Positions 16,492 through 25,961 of a DNA stretch of 64,000 nt are shown here, piece after piece; the first letter of the stretch is position 1; every line of letters begins with the position of its first letter. The stretch is from Clostridium tetanomorphum (GTDB lineage Bacteria; Bacillota; Clostridia; Clostridiales; Clostridiaceae). The stretch covers positions 1 to 64,000 of the forward strand of contig NZ_JAGGKA010000003.1 of the NCBI RefSeq assembly GCF_017873215.1. Reading direction: 5' to 3'. The position numbers and the translations under genes are program-made. The notes beneath the pieces were generated by a model. The model had not been told where the DNA came from. It saw only the letters and a program-made list of their open reading frames with translations, and made no database searches.

Positions 16492-18336
16492 ATGAAAAAT
16501 TTTAGCAAAAAATTAAGAATAATATTCATTATAGTTTTTTTAGGTGAAATATTTATTCCATATTCATTTTGTAATGCAGCTTCATTGAACGTGGATGACT
16601 ATGTAATAAAAGATGTTTCAACAAATAAAGTATGGAATGTATTATTTAATAGTCCATTAGAAAAGAGTACTGTAAATGAGGAAAATATTTATGTATACGA
16701 TAACAAAAATAATAGAAAAAAAACTGTAAATTTACAATATGATAATAAAACAAATAGTGTAAGAGTTATACCAAATGAAGAATATGAAGATAAGGGACAA
16801 TATGATTTGTATATAAGAAAAGGAATTAAAGCTTACAAGGGTAATTTTCTGAAGAATGAAAAGAAAATATCTTTTCAAACACTAAAAAATTTTAATGAAA
16901 ATAAATTAAAGATAATAGATATAGAAAATAAGGAAGAAGTGTATGATGTTTTATTAAATGCTATAAAAAATAAGGAAAATAATATTGTTTTAAACATGAA
17001 AAAATTTGATGAAATTTCTACACGTAAAGCATTATTAGAAGCTAAAAATAAGATAAATTTAAATAATTCGGATTTAAATTATTATAATAATTTAAAAACA
17101 TTTTATTCCTATGATGAAGATATGAAATTGGATTTGTCAAAAGTAATGATATATATTGACTATTTTTACTTTATAAACAATAGTTTTCAAGATTACGATT
17201 TTACAGGAGATATAAGCTGTAGGTTAGATAAAAAAGTAATGCTTCCTAATAATTATGGGAAAATAACATTACAATCTTTAAAAGAGAAATATTATATAAC
17301 CAATGTAAGTTATTCTGTAGATCAACCTAATGTACTAAGCATAGATGATAATGGAAATATAAAAGCATTACAAAAAGGAGAAGGAAATATTAAAGTTCAA
17401 TATAGGAAAAATTCTAGAGACAAAGAAAGCTATAATGCTTATGATTCATATTTTTATATACCAATAAAAGTGGCTTCAAAAGATAGTAAAATCATAAACA
17501 ATGAAGATGAATTCATAAAAACTATTGAAGATTCACTTTACCAAGGAAAAGATGAAATAGATATATATATAAATAATAAATGGAGTAATGCTCCACAAAT
17601 TAATACTATAATAAATAATATGTTTAAAGAAGATTATACAGGATTTTATTCTATAGCTAATATAAGTTATGATTTCACTAAGATTAATATTAAATATCCA
17701 GGTGACATATCAAAAGAAAAGTATTTAAATATAAGAAAATCCTTACATAAAAAAGCAGATGAAATAATAGGAGAAATAATTAAACCTAATATGAGTGAAC
17801 TGGAAAAAGAATATGCAATTCATGATTATATTGTTAAAAATACAGTATATGATTACGATAATTTTGTAAAAGGTACAGTTCCTAAGGAGGAATATTATCC
17901 TTATGGTATTTTATTAAAGAAAAAAGGTGTCTGCAATGGATATGCTCTTACAATGAAAATGTTGTTGAACAAAGCTAAAATAGAATGTGAGAGAGTAGAG
18001 GGAACAACTGTTGATGGAGAACATGCTTGGAATATTGTTAAAATAAACAACAATTATTACCATGTGGATGCTACATGGGATGATTCATTACCTGACAATA
18101 AAGAAAATGTGAGTTATAAATATTTTAATATGACAGATGCAGAAATAAGTAAAGATCATAATTGGAATAGAAGTAAGTATATTTTATGTAATAAAGAGAA
18201 TTTCAAGTTTTTAAGAGAATCGTTAAATTCTAATTCTGAAGCTGTAAGAAAGGGAGAAGTTTTATATTATATAAATGATATAGATAATAGTCTTTATGGT
18301 ATAGGAATTGATGGTAAAAAAGTAGAAATAAAATAG
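16492..18336 (+). CDS. Secreted transglutaminase-like protein with Ig modules
   Basis: The 614-residue protein has a signal peptide (residues 8-28), then an SbsA/Big_5-like module (about 32-135) similar in kind to the C-terminus of the S41 peptidase. A region with a Big_2-like strand pattern (about 265-330) follows. The C-terminal transglutaminase/cysteine-protease fold carries the triad Cys481 (GVCNGYA), His511 (GEHAWNI) and Asp526 (HVDATWDD). The triad is complete, so it should be catalytic. Such clostridial proteins probably act on cell-wall or surface proteins. The RBS GAGGAGG is well placed. Confidence 0.88.
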   Translation: MKNFSKKLRIIFIIVFLGEIFIPYSFCNAASLNVDDYVIKDVSTNKVWNVLFNSPLEKSTVNEENIYVYDNKNNRKKTVNLQYDNKTNSVRVIPNEEYEDKGQYDLYIRKGIKAYKGNFLKNEKKISFQTLKNFNENKLKIIDIENKEEVYDVLLNAIKNKENNIVLNMKKFDEISTRKALLEAKNKINLNNSDLNYYNNLKTFYSYDEDMKLDLSKVMIYIDYFYFINNSFQDYDFTGDISCRLDKKVMLPNNYGKITLQSLKEKYYITNVSYSVDQPNVLSIDDNGNIKALQKGEGNIKVQYRKNSRDKESYNAYDSYFYIPIKVASKDSKIINNEDEFIKTIEDSLYQGKDEIDIYINNKWSNAPQINTIINNMFKEDYTGFYSIANISYDFTKINIKYPGDISKEKYLNIRKSLHKKADEIIGEIIKPNMSELEKEYAIHDYIVKNTVYDYDNFVKGTVPKEEYYPYGILLKKKGVCNGYALTMKMLLNKAKIECERVEGTTVDGEHAWNIVKINNNYYHVDATWDDSLPDNKENVSYKYFNMTDAEISKDHNWNRSKYILCNKENFKFLRESLNSNSEAVRKGEVLYYINDIDNSLYGIGIDGKKVEIK

Positions 18337-18425
18337 AGTTATTAAACTATACACTAAATCTTAAAAAGTATAAAAATTTAAATTGTAAAAATGTTAATAT
18401 TATTTTTTAAGGAATGGGTGATCTT

Positions 18426-19445
18426 ATGAAAAAGAATTTAGTATTATCAGGCTTTGGAAATGTAGGAAGAGAGTTTGTTAAATTGCTATATGAAAGAAAA
18501 GATGAAATAAAGAAAAAGCATAATATTGATTTAATATTATGTGGTGTTATAGGAAAAAATGGTTGTGTATTTGATGATAATGGGTTAAATTTAGAGATGC
18601 TCTTAAAATGTAGTAAGGGTTCTAGAGGAATGTTAGAATATGGAAATATATATAAGGATTCATTCTACGATTATACGGTTTTTCAAGGAGATATATTAAT
18701 TGAATGTACAAATAGTGATATTCATACTGGAGGAGACGGATTAAAATATATAATAAATGCAATAAAAAGAGGCATGGATATTGTAATGGTTTCTAAAGGA
18801 GCTTTAGTTACTAATTTTAATAAAATTATGGAACTGGCAAAAATGGAAAAGGTTAATATAAAATATAGTGGAGCTACTGCAGCAGCACTTCCTACTATGG
18901 ATATGGGTTATTACAGCTTAGCAGGTGCTAAAATAAAATCTATATTAGGTGTGCTAAACGGAACTACAAATTATATACTAGATAGGATGGATGAAGACAA
19001 TATTTCTTTTGATGATGCATTAAGGGAAGCAATAAATAAAGGAATAACAGAAAAAGAGAATTCTATGGATATCGATGGAATAGACAGCGCTTGTAAACTT
19101 TTAATATTATCAAATAGTTTTATGAATACAAAGTGTGGATTAGAGCAAATTAATATTAAAGGAATAAGAGATATTAGTAGAGAGGATATAAAAGAAGCTA
19201 AGAATGAAGGAAAAATAATAAAATTATTAAGTAAAGCTCATATTAAAGATGGAAATGTAATTTTAGAGGTTTGCCCAGAAAAGATAGATAAAAATAATAT
19301 TTTAGCAGCTATTAAAAATACAAATAAGGGTATAATTTTTAATACAGATATTATGGGGGAAATATGTGTCTTAGGAGGAGCTTCTAACCCAACAGGAGCA
19401 GCAGCGGCAGCTTTAAAAGACATAATAAATATCTGTAGAGAATAG
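18426..19445 (+). CDS. hom: Homoserine dehydrogenase, short form
   Basis: The protein is 339 residues from ATG 18426; the earlier ATG at 18414 touches the AAGGA site and is less likely. The N-terminal Rossmann motif is LSGFGNVGREFVKLL, the substrate region holds the family signature GVLNGTTNYILDRM near residue 175, and a catalytic Lys/Asp region follows. The C-terminal ACT regulatory domain of long enzymes is absent. It reduces aspartate semialdehyde to homoserine for threonine and methionine. It stands away from thrB/thrC, so a catabolic or divergent use is possible. Confidence 0.87.
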   Translation: MKKNLVLSGFGNVGREFVKLLYERKDEIKKKHNIDLILCGVIGKNGCVFDDNGLNLEMLLKCSKGSRGMLEYGNIYKDSFYDYTVFQGDILIECTNSDIHTGGDGLKYIINAIKRGMDIVMVSKGALVTNFNKIMELAKMEKVNIKYSGATAAALPTMDMGYYSLAGAKIKSILGVLNGTTNYILDRMDEDNISFDDALREAINKGITEKENSMDIDGIDSACKLLILSNSFMNTKCGLEQINIKGIRDISREDIKEAKNEGKIIKLLSKAHIKDGNVILEVCPEKIDKNNILAAIKNTNKGIIFNTDIMGEICVLGGASNPTGAAAAALKDIINICRE

Positions 19446-19489
19446 AATAAGTTATTATTAACATTTTAATAAAAAGGGGGCAATTTGTT

Positions 19490-19999
19490 ATGATGACCTA
19501 TTTGCTTATTTTCTCAGCTAAAATATTAGAAGTATCCCTTATGACTGTAAGAACTGTATTAATAACAAGGGGAGAAAAAGGCTATGGATCAATAATTGGG
19601 TTTGCAGAAGTATCAATTTGGCTTTATCTTGTTAATAAAGTTCTAAATGGTATTAATGAAGATCCTATAAGAATGGTAATATATGCTTTAGGATTTGCAT
19701 GTGGTAACTATTTAGGTTCAATTATAGAAGAAAAGTTAGCTCTAGGGCTTTTAACTATAAATGTCATAGTTTCAGAAGCTGATGGAAATAATTTAGCAGG
19801 TATATTAAGAAAAGAAAATATAGGAGTAACAAAGGTTAAAGCTGAAGGAATGAATGAAACTAAAACTCTTTTAATGGTACATGCAAAAAGAAGAAGAAAA
19901 AATGAGATAGTTAAACTAATTGAAAATACTAATATAAATTCAGTAATATCAATAAATGATATTAAAACTGTTTATGGTGGATACGGAATAAGAAAATAA
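19490..19999 (+). CDS. UPF0316/DUF2179 membrane protein
   Basis: This 169-residue protein has about three N-terminal membrane segments (residues 2-80; VRTVLITRGEKGYGS is the diagnostic loop), followed by a soluble DUF2179 alpha/beta domain (about 90-160; GILRKENIGVTKVKAEGM). The family is widespread in Firmicutes and has no established function. AAAAGGGGG precedes the ATG. Confidence 0.88.
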   Translation: MMTYLLIFSAKILEVSLMTVRTVLITRGEKGYGSIIGFAEVSIWLYLVNKVLNGINEDPIRMVIYALGFACGNYLGSIIEEKLALGLLTINVIVSEADGNNLAGILRKENIGVTKVKAEGMNETKTLLMVHAKRRRKNEIVKLIENTNINSVISINDIKTVYGGYGIRK

Positions 20000-20025
20000 G
20001 GATTCCATTTTGGATTCCTTATTTT
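19993..20025 (+). terminator. Terminator after UPF0316 gene
   Basis: Arms aaaataaggattcca (19993-20007) and tggattccttatttt (20011-20025) are perfect complements and include the stop codon. Confidence 0.88.
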
Positions 20026-20029
20026 TATA

Positions 20030-20338
20030 ATAATATTTTATCAATAGTATACGATAATAATATTAGACAAATTTAAATAAAATGAATAATTTTTAAATTA
20101 ATTAAATAAAATAGCGGATTATGTTTGATTAAGTAATATTATGAAAGTTTAGAAATTTTTATTTACATATTAGAGAAATGGAAGTAAAATAATTAATGTA
20201 TATTAGAACTTTAGCACTATATAGTATTATTGGTAGAAATATAATTTTGAATTATAAGGCATTAAAATGATAAATGTAAATATAAAAGTTTTAATGTCTA
20301 TAATTTATATATAATGTTACATAAGGGAGGGGATCAAA
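20030..20338. other. AT-rich intergenic stretch before chemoreceptor
   Basis: I see no reading frame, hairpin or repeat of note. TATAATTTATATATAATG at about 20299-20316 could hold a -10 element. The AAGGGAGGGG at about 20323-20332 is the ribosome binding site of the following gene. Confidence 0.5.
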
Positions 20339-22420
20339 ATTAGATCTATCAAACATAAGCTAATTGTAGCTTCAATATTACTTGTAACTATACCACTTAT
20401 AATATCTAGCTTTATTTTTAACTTTTACACAACTAAAAATTTAAAAAGTCATATCTATGAAGATCACAAAACTTTAGCTAAAACTATAGGAAATAGCGTA
20501 ACAGATTATATGACTAAAGCTTATGTTCTAACAGAAGAACTTATAAGTAATGACAATATAAAGGAATTTAATGCTACAAAACAAACAAAGGCGGTAAAGG
20601 ACACTATAAAGAGAAATCCTTATTTTGATTTGTTCTGCATACAAGATATGAAAGGAGATCAGACAGCTAGAACTAAAGGTAAATTAGCAAATAGAGCAGA
20701 TAGATGGTGGTTTAAGCAAAGTGTAAATACTCAAAAGCCTTTTGTAAGTAAATCTTATCTTACTGTAAATGATGATAGTGAAGCAATAAATTCTATTATT
20801 TTTCCTATATTTGATGATAAAAATAAAATGAGGGGAGTAATGGATGCAGATTTAAAATTGGACGAGCTTCAGAAAATGGTTGAAAAATATAGTTCACAGC
20901 AAGTATATGCATATGTAATTGATGGCGAAGGAGCGGTTATAGCTCATCCAGATAAAAACCAAGTTCAAGAAATTTATAACTACAAGAGCTTACAAAAAAC
21001 TATTAAATTAAAAGATGGATCAGGAAAGGTAATAAAAGATGCTAACGGAAGCCCAAAGACAAAAATTGAAGAAGTTAAAGTTCCAGAAAAACTTAAAGAA
21101 ATAACTCTCGAAGCTTTATCTGGTAAGAGCGACATAATTCAGTATAAGGATTTAGAAGGAAATGAAATAATAAGTGCTTACCAAACAATAAAGTTACCTG
21201 GAAATTCGCAAAATTGGGCTGTAATTACAGTAGAAAAAACACAAGATGCTTTTGCTATGGTGAAAAGTATTCAAAATAAAACTATTATAGTAGGACTAAT
21301 TATATTATTAGCAGTAATAGTAATTACTTATATTCTTTCAAATACATTTACAAAACCACTAATTGGCTTAGTGAGCCTAACTACAAAGGCATCTGAAGGA
21401 GATTTAACAGTAAATAGTGATTATACATCTAAAGATGAAATTGGAACTCTAAGTAATAGCTTTAATTTAATGATAAATAATATGAAAAATCTTATTAAAA
21501 ATATTAATGAAGCATCTTTAGTAGTTACAAATTCTTCAGAATCGTTATTGGCATCAACAGAGCAAACTTCTAGCTCCATCAACGAAGTTGCTCAAACTAT
21601 TACAGAAGTGGCATGTAATATGGAATCAGGAGCTGAAACTTCAAAACAAGGATTGAGTGCTGTTAATGAACTTTCAAGGGAACTTGATTTAGTAGTAAAA
21701 CATATAGATAATAGTAAACAATATTCTAATAGAGTATATGAAGTTTCTAATAAGGGATTCCAAACTATTAACACATTAGAAGAGAAAAATGAGGAAAATA
21801 GAAAGGTATCTAATGAAGTTAATAAAGTAATAAATGCTCTTAGTGAAAAAGCAAATAGCATAGGAACTATAGTAGAGACTATAACTTCTATATCAGAACA
21901 AACTAACTTACTTGCTTTAAACGCGGCTATTGAAGCAGCAAGAGCAGGAGAAGCAGGAAAAGGATTTTCTGTTGTTGCAGAAGAAGTTAGAAAATTATCT
22001 GAGAATACAGCAGAATCAACTAATAATGTAAAATCAATAATAACTAATATACAAAAAGATATTGAACTTGCAAAGAGTACTATAAAACAATCAGAAGTAG
22101 TAGTGGTAAAACAAAATGAAGCTGTAAATAATACTAAAGAAACATTTAAAGAAATAAATTTATCTATTGAAAATGTAGTAGAAAAAATAAATAATATATC
22201 TGAAAGTTTAGTAACTGTTAATGAGAGTAGAAACAAAGTTCTTTCTGTAGTAGAAGGAGTTTCAGAGGTATCAGAGAAGATAGCAGATGCAGCTCAGAAT
22301 GTCTGTGGAGCTACTGAAGAACAAAATGCAGAAATGGAAGAAATAAATGCATTAGCTGAAGAATTGAATAGAATGTCACAAAAACTTACAGATGAAATTA
22401 AAACTTTCAAAATAGAATAA
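20339..22420 (+). CDS. Methyl-accepting chemotaxis protein, probable ATT start
   Basis: The coding frame is open back to a stop at 20312 but has no ATG, GTG or TTG before 20510. Starting at ATT 20339, 6-7 bp after AAGGGAGGGG, restores the expected N-terminal membrane helix ([20 protein letters not shown]) and gives 693 residues. A start at ATG 20513 would delete that helix. A dCache-type ligand domain spans about 40-300, the second helix [19 protein letters not shown] about 320, then HAMP and the signalling domain with [19 protein letters not shown]. It senses an extracellular ligand and controls CheA. The odd start may reduce expression. Confidence 0.85.
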   Translation: MRSIKHKLIVASILLVTIPLIISSFIFNFYTTKNLKSHIYEDHKTLAKTIGNSVTDYMTKAYVLTEELISNDNIKEFNATKQTKAVKDTIKRNPYFDLFCIQDMKGDQTARTKGKLANRADRWWFKQSVNTQKPFVSKSYLTVNDDSEAINSIIFPIFDDKNKMRGVMDADLKLDELQKMVEKYSSQQVYAYVIDGEGAVIAHPDKNQVQEIYNYKSLQKTIKLKDGSGKVIKDANGSPKTKIEEVKVPEKLKEITLEALSGKSDIIQYKDLEGNEIISAYQTIKLPGNSQNWAVITVEKTQDAFAMVKSIQNKTIIVGLIILLAVIVITYILSNTFTKPLIGLVSLTTKASEGDLTVNSDYTSKDEIGTLSNSFNLMINNMKNLIKNINEASLVVTNSSESLLASTEQTSSSINEVAQTITEVACNMESGAETSKQGLSAVNELSRELDLVVKHIDNSKQYSNRVYEVSNKGFQTINTLEEKNEENRKVSNEVNKVINALSEKANSIGTIVETITSISEQTNLLALNAAIEAARAGEAGKGFSVVAEEVRKLSENTAESTNNVKSIITNIQKDIELAKSTIKQSEVVVVKQNEAVNNTKETFKEINLSIENVVEKINNISESLVTVNESRNKVLSVVEGVSEVSEKIADAAQNVCGATEEQNAEMEEINALAEELNRMSQKLTDEIKTFKIE

Positions 22421-22424
22421 ATTA

Positions 22425-22460
22425 AAAAGAAGGCACCTATAATCATAGTTGCCTTCTTTT
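22425..22460. terminator. Bidirectional terminator, MCP / kamA
   Basis: Arms aaaagaaggca (22425-22435) and tgccttctttt (22450-22460) lie between convergent genes with A and T runs on both sides. Confidence 0.88.
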
Positions 22461-22482
22461 GTATTTTAAAATAGAATTTACT

Positions 22483-23757
22483 TTATTTACTGTGAAGTTT
22501 TTTATATTCACTTATTCTATTTTTTCTATCTAAAGATTTTGGTTCTAAATTCATTCTCTTGTTTTCTAAAAGTGAAAAAACACCAGTAGTTTCTTCTTCT
22601 TTTTTACCACTACATACATGACAGGAACATTTAGTTTCTTCAAAATGTTCTGGTTCAGTATAGGTAGTTATAACTCCTTCGTAGTTTCTTAATACTACTT
22701 TAGATGGAGATTGACTTATTAAATACTGAGGCATTACAGGGATTTTTCCTCCGCCACCAGGAGCATCAACTACAAAAGTAGGAACACAATAACCAGAAGT
22801 ATGACCTCTTAGGCCTTCTATTATTTCAATACCTTTTGCAACTTTAGTTCTAAAATGTTCTATACCTTGAGATAAGTCACATTGATATAAATAGTAAGGT
22901 CTTACTCTCATTTTAACCAATTTATGAACTAAATCTCGTTGAATATACACACAATCATTAACACCTTTTAAAAGAACAGATTGATTTCCTAAAGGTATAC
23001 CTGCATTTGCTAATTTTTCACAGGCTTTTACTGATTCTTCAGTTATTTCTTGTGGATGATTAAAGTGTGTATTTAACCAAATAGGATGATATTTTTTTAG
23101 CATATTTACAAGATTATCTGTAATTCTCATAGGATTTACTACAGGAATTCTTGAACCTAATCTTATGATTTCTATATGAGGTATTTCACGTAAATTTTTT
23201 ATTATATATTCTAATCTATCATCATCTACCATAAGCGCATCTCCTCCGGATAAGAGAACATCTCTTACAGTAGGAGTATTCCTTATATAATCTAAGGCCA
23301 TTTCAATTCTATTTTTAGGCATAGAAGCATCCGTATGGCCTGCAAATCTTCTTCTAGTACAGTGTCTACAGTACATAGAACACATATCTGTAATTAAAAA
23401 CAATACTCTATCTGGGTATGCATGGGTTAATCCTGGCACTGGAGAAGTTGCATCTTCATGTAAAGGATCACTCATATCTGCACTAGAAAAACTCAATTCA
23501 TTTATAGTAGGTACAGCTTGCTTTCTTATAGGATCATTTGGATCATTAGGATCTATTAAAGTCGCATAATAAGGGGAAATACCCATCCTTAGAGTTTCTA
23601 AACATTTATCGATAGCTTCTTCCTCTTCGGGTAAAAGATTAATAACTTTTTTTAACGTTTCCACTGAGGTTATTCTATTTCTTACTTGCCATTTCCAATC
23701 GTTCCACTGCTCTTCTGTGACGTCCTTCCATAATTCAATTTCCCTATAATCTCTCAT
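22483..23757 (-). CDS. kamA: L-lysine 2,3-aminomutase
   Basis: This 424-residue radical-SAM, PLP enzyme converts L-lysine to L-beta-lysine, the first step of clostridial lysine fermentation. The cluster cysteines are Cys126, Cys130 and Cys133 (CSMYCRHC). The PLP lysine is Lys338 in PGGGGK. Cys269 and the C-terminal Cys377, Cys379 and Cys382 match the structural zinc site of the C. subterminale enzyme with a shift of one or two positions. None of kamDE, kdd, kce or kal is nearby, and no ablB acetyltransferase for the osmolyte pathway either. The NodB-like gene lies 41 bp upstream on the same strand, so the two are likely cotranscribed. Confidence 0.96.
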   Translation of the reverse strand: MRDYREIELWKDVTEEQWNDWKWQVRNRITSVETLKKVINLLPEEEEAIDKCLETLRMGISPYYATLIDPNDPNDPIRKQAVPTINELSFSSADMSDPLHEDATSPVPGLTHAYPDRVLFLITDMCSMYCRHCTRRRFAGHTDASMPKNRIEMALDYIRNTPTVRDVLLSGGDALMVDDDRLEYIIKNLREIPHIEIIRLGSRIPVVNPMRITDNLVNMLKKYHPIWLNTHFNHPQEITEESVKACEKLANAGIPLGNQSVLLKGVNDCVYIQRDLVHKLVKMRVRPYYLYQCDLSQGIEHFRTKVAKGIEIIEGLRGHTSGYCVPTFVVDAPGGGGKIPVMPQYLISQSPSKVVLRNYEGVITTYTEPEHFEETKCSCHVCSGKKEEETTGVFSLLENKRMNLEPKSLDRKNRISEYKKLHSK

Positions 23758-23798
23758 AAAAAACCTCCATTCTTATCTATACAATTATTTTTATATTT

Positions 23799-24596
23799 TT
23801 ATATTTTTATATTTTCTATAGGTTCTATAGCTTTTTTATATAAATTTATTACTTTAATTAACTTATTTAATCTAAAATGAATATCTTCTTTTATATTATC
23901 TCTTTTATAATGAAAATCTTCTGGATCTAGTAGATAACTATGAGTAATACCTAAAGCTTTCTTATCCTCTTTAATAGCATTTATAAGTAGTTCTACTAAT
24001 TTTTCTGTGGAGAAATACTCAAGTCTTAATTCTTCTTTATCATCAAATGCATATACTGGTAATGGAGATAACAAGTTTTCAGTAACCTTATATTGTTCTC
24101 TATAAATATTATGTGATTCATACCGTATATTTGTTAATTCTATAAGACATTTAGTTGTATTATCATCCATAGAGAAATATCCACCTCTAAAAATTTCTAT
24201 TGGAGCTATTTCTTTATTATGTAAATAATCCATACAGTGCTTTATAACTATTTTTTGTTCTTCATAAGAATAAGCTGTTAAGAGTTCTTCTTCATCATTT
24301 ATAAAAGGACAATGAATTTTTATTTCCTCAGGTAGATTATCTGGATGTATATGAAGTCCAAATATAACTTTATACTGTTTTATTCTTTGGACTAAATTTA
24401 AATTAGAAAGCATATTTGCAAAAAAAGGAGTAATAAAAAGTATAGTATATATATCATTTTCTGAATTAAGTTTTAGAAGTCTTTCTAAATTTTTCACGTT
24501 ATTTTCTAAATTTTTATCAAAGTTAGTTCCTTCGCAATCTATAGAAAGGGCAAAAGAAAATCCTTTTTTATTTAAAAAATTTTCTACATTATTCAA
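23799..24596 (-). CDS. Divergent polysaccharide-deacetylase-fold protein
   Basis: This 265-residue protein keeps the order of NodB-fold motifs in a divergent form: SIDCEG (18-23) as the Asp motif, FGLHIHPDN (about 89-97) as the His pair, IFRGGYFS (about 133) as the Arg motif, and GITHSYLLD (about 220) as the final His. There is no signal peptide, unlike secreted peptidoglycan deacetylases, so a cytoplasmic carbohydrate or amide hydrolase is more likely. It precedes kamA in one probable operon; a functional link to lysine metabolism is not evident. Family assignment is by motif reading only. Confidence 0.6.
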   Translation of the reverse strand: MNNVENFLNKKGFSFALSIDCEGTNFDKNLENNVKNLERLLKLNSENDIYTILFITPFFANMLSNLNLVQRIKQYKVIFGLHIHPDNLPEEIKIHCPFINDEEELLTAYSYEEQKIVIKHCMDYLHNKEIAPIEIFRGGYFSMDDNTTKCLIELTNIRYESHNIYREQYKVTENLLSPLPVYAFDDKEELRLEYFSTEKLVELLINAIKEDKKALGITHSYLLDPEDFHYKRDNIKEDIHFRLNKLIKVINLYKKAIEPIENIKI

Positions 24597-24631
24597 GTAT
24601 TTGTCCCCCTTTAATAAAATATATTGAAAAA

Positions 24632-24672
24632 TTACAACTTGCAGTATATAATGAAGTTGTAACTATTGACAA
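24632..24672 (-). promoter_or_regulatory. kamA-operon promoter with flanking inverted repeat
   Basis: On the minus strand TTGTCA (24667-24672) and TATACT (24643-24648) are 18 bp apart. The perfect 9-bp arms ttacaactt (24632-24640) and aagttgtaa (24654-24662) bracket the -10, and a partial third copy overlaps the -35. This looks like a regulator site between two divergent genes. Confidence 0.6.
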
Positions 24673-24743
24673 CTTAATTATACTATATGAGTTTTTTATT
24701 GTCAAAAACTTTCATATAAATTTTTGTAAAGAGGGGGATTGTT

Positions 24744-25877
24744 ATGATAACATTAGGATTTCCACGAATGCATAAAGAAAAAAATGAAAAAAGAGATTTT
24801 TTACCAGACTTTTTTAGAAGATTAAGCGGTGAAAATGCAGAATTCTTTTTAGAAGAAGGTTACGGAGAAGCCATGGGCATATCTAAAGAAGAATATTTAC
24901 AGGCAAATAATAATATAAAGTTCGTTTCAAATAGAGAATGTTATGAAAAAGATATAGTAACAGTGTTGCGCTCACCAGAATTTAATGAAATAGATTATAT
25001 GAAAGATGAGAGTGCTTTAATCAGTATGCTCCACTATCCAACAAGAGCTACAAGAGTAAAAAAATTAAAGGATAAAAATATTTTTGGTGTATCCATGGAT
25101 TCTTTAAGAAATGACTTTTTAGAAAGGATAGTAGTAAACTATAATGGAACTTCTGGAAATGGAATAGAATTAGCCTTTAAAGAACTTTCAAATAATATGA
25201 AGAACTTCTATGAAAAAAATAGAGAAACTATAAAAGTTACCATTATAGGTATGGGAATGGTAGGATTATACGCTGCAAAGGCAGCTGGTAAATATGGAAA
25301 CCTAGATTTAAATAAAAAAATGAAGGAAATAGGAGCTAAAGGTATTTTAGTTAGTATGCTGCCAAGAAGTATTACAAGTGATAGAGAAGAACTTATAAAG
25401 GCTTTGAAAGAAACAGATATATTAGTTGATGCTTCTACAAGAGATAATGCTTCTGATTATATAATAACAAATGATTTAATTAGCTATTTAAAGCCTCATG
25501 CTGTAATACTTGATTTAACTGCAGATCCTTATTTAACAGATATTAATCCTATACAAGTTAAAGCTATAGAAGGAATACCTACAGGAACTTTAGATAAGCC
25601 AGTAATATATCCAGATGACCCTATTTACAATGTAATACCCGAAGGTGTTAATAAAGAAAATAGAAGAGTTGTAGTAAGTTGTAATGCATGGCCAGGAATA
25701 AAACCAAAAGAATGTATGTACTTATATGGAATGCAGCTATTTCCTATAGTTCAACAAATTATAAGATTAGACAGTAAGGATTTTTCAGATTTAAGTGATG
25801 ACTATTTTAATAGAGCTATTTACAGAGGAACCATAGAATATTTTGAAAAAAATGAGAAAATAGTAGAAAATAAATAA
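24744..25877 (+). CDS. Alanine dehydrogenase/PNT-family dehydrogenase
   Basis: This 377-residue protein has an N-terminal AlaDH/PNT substrate-type domain (GFPRMHKEKNEKRDFLPDF, EEGYGEAMGI) and a Rossmann domain with VTIIGMGMVGLYAAKAAG (about 165-182). The classical alanine dehydrogenase motifs are only partly kept and spacing differs, so it may act on another amino acid, or as a lysine- or saccharopine-type dehydrogenase. It is divergent from the kamA operon and could share its control region. GAGGGGG precedes the ATG. Exact substrate unknown. Confidence 0.72.
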   Translation: MITLGFPRMHKEKNEKRDFLPDFFRRLSGENAEFFLEEGYGEAMGISKEEYLQANNNIKFVSNRECYEKDIVTVLRSPEFNEIDYMKDESALISMLHYPTRATRVKKLKDKNIFGVSMDSLRNDFLERIVVNYNGTSGNGIELAFKELSNNMKNFYEKNRETIKVTIIGMGMVGLYAAKAAGKYGNLDLNKKMKEIGAKGILVSMLPRSITSDREELIKALKETDILVDASTRDNASDYIITNDLISYLKPHAVILDLTADPYLTDINPIQVKAIEGIPTGTLDKPVIYPDDPIYNVIPEGVNKENRRVVVSCNAWPGIKPKECMYLYGMQLFPIVQQIIRLDSKDFSDLSDDYFNRAIYRGTIEYFEKNEKIVENK

Positions 25878-25915
25878 AAATTGGTGTAATATAGTATAGG
25901 ATTGGATAAAATAGT

Positions 25916-25929
25916 TGGATAATTATCCA
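25916..25929 (+). promoter_or_regulatory. Perfect 14-bp palindrome upstream of BusR-like gene
   Basis: TGGATAATTATCCA lies 33 bp before the start codon, next to a TATATATAAT stretch (25931-25940) that could be the -10. It is a candidate autoregulatory operator. Confidence 0.5.
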
Positions 25930-25961
25930 TTATATATAATTGTGTTAATGGAGGAATTGAA

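Noticed and set aside
21592-22236. Minus-strand frame of 214 codons within the chemoreceptor
   Set aside because: It is the antisense shadow of the coiled-coil signalling domain, with no start signals or recognisable domain.
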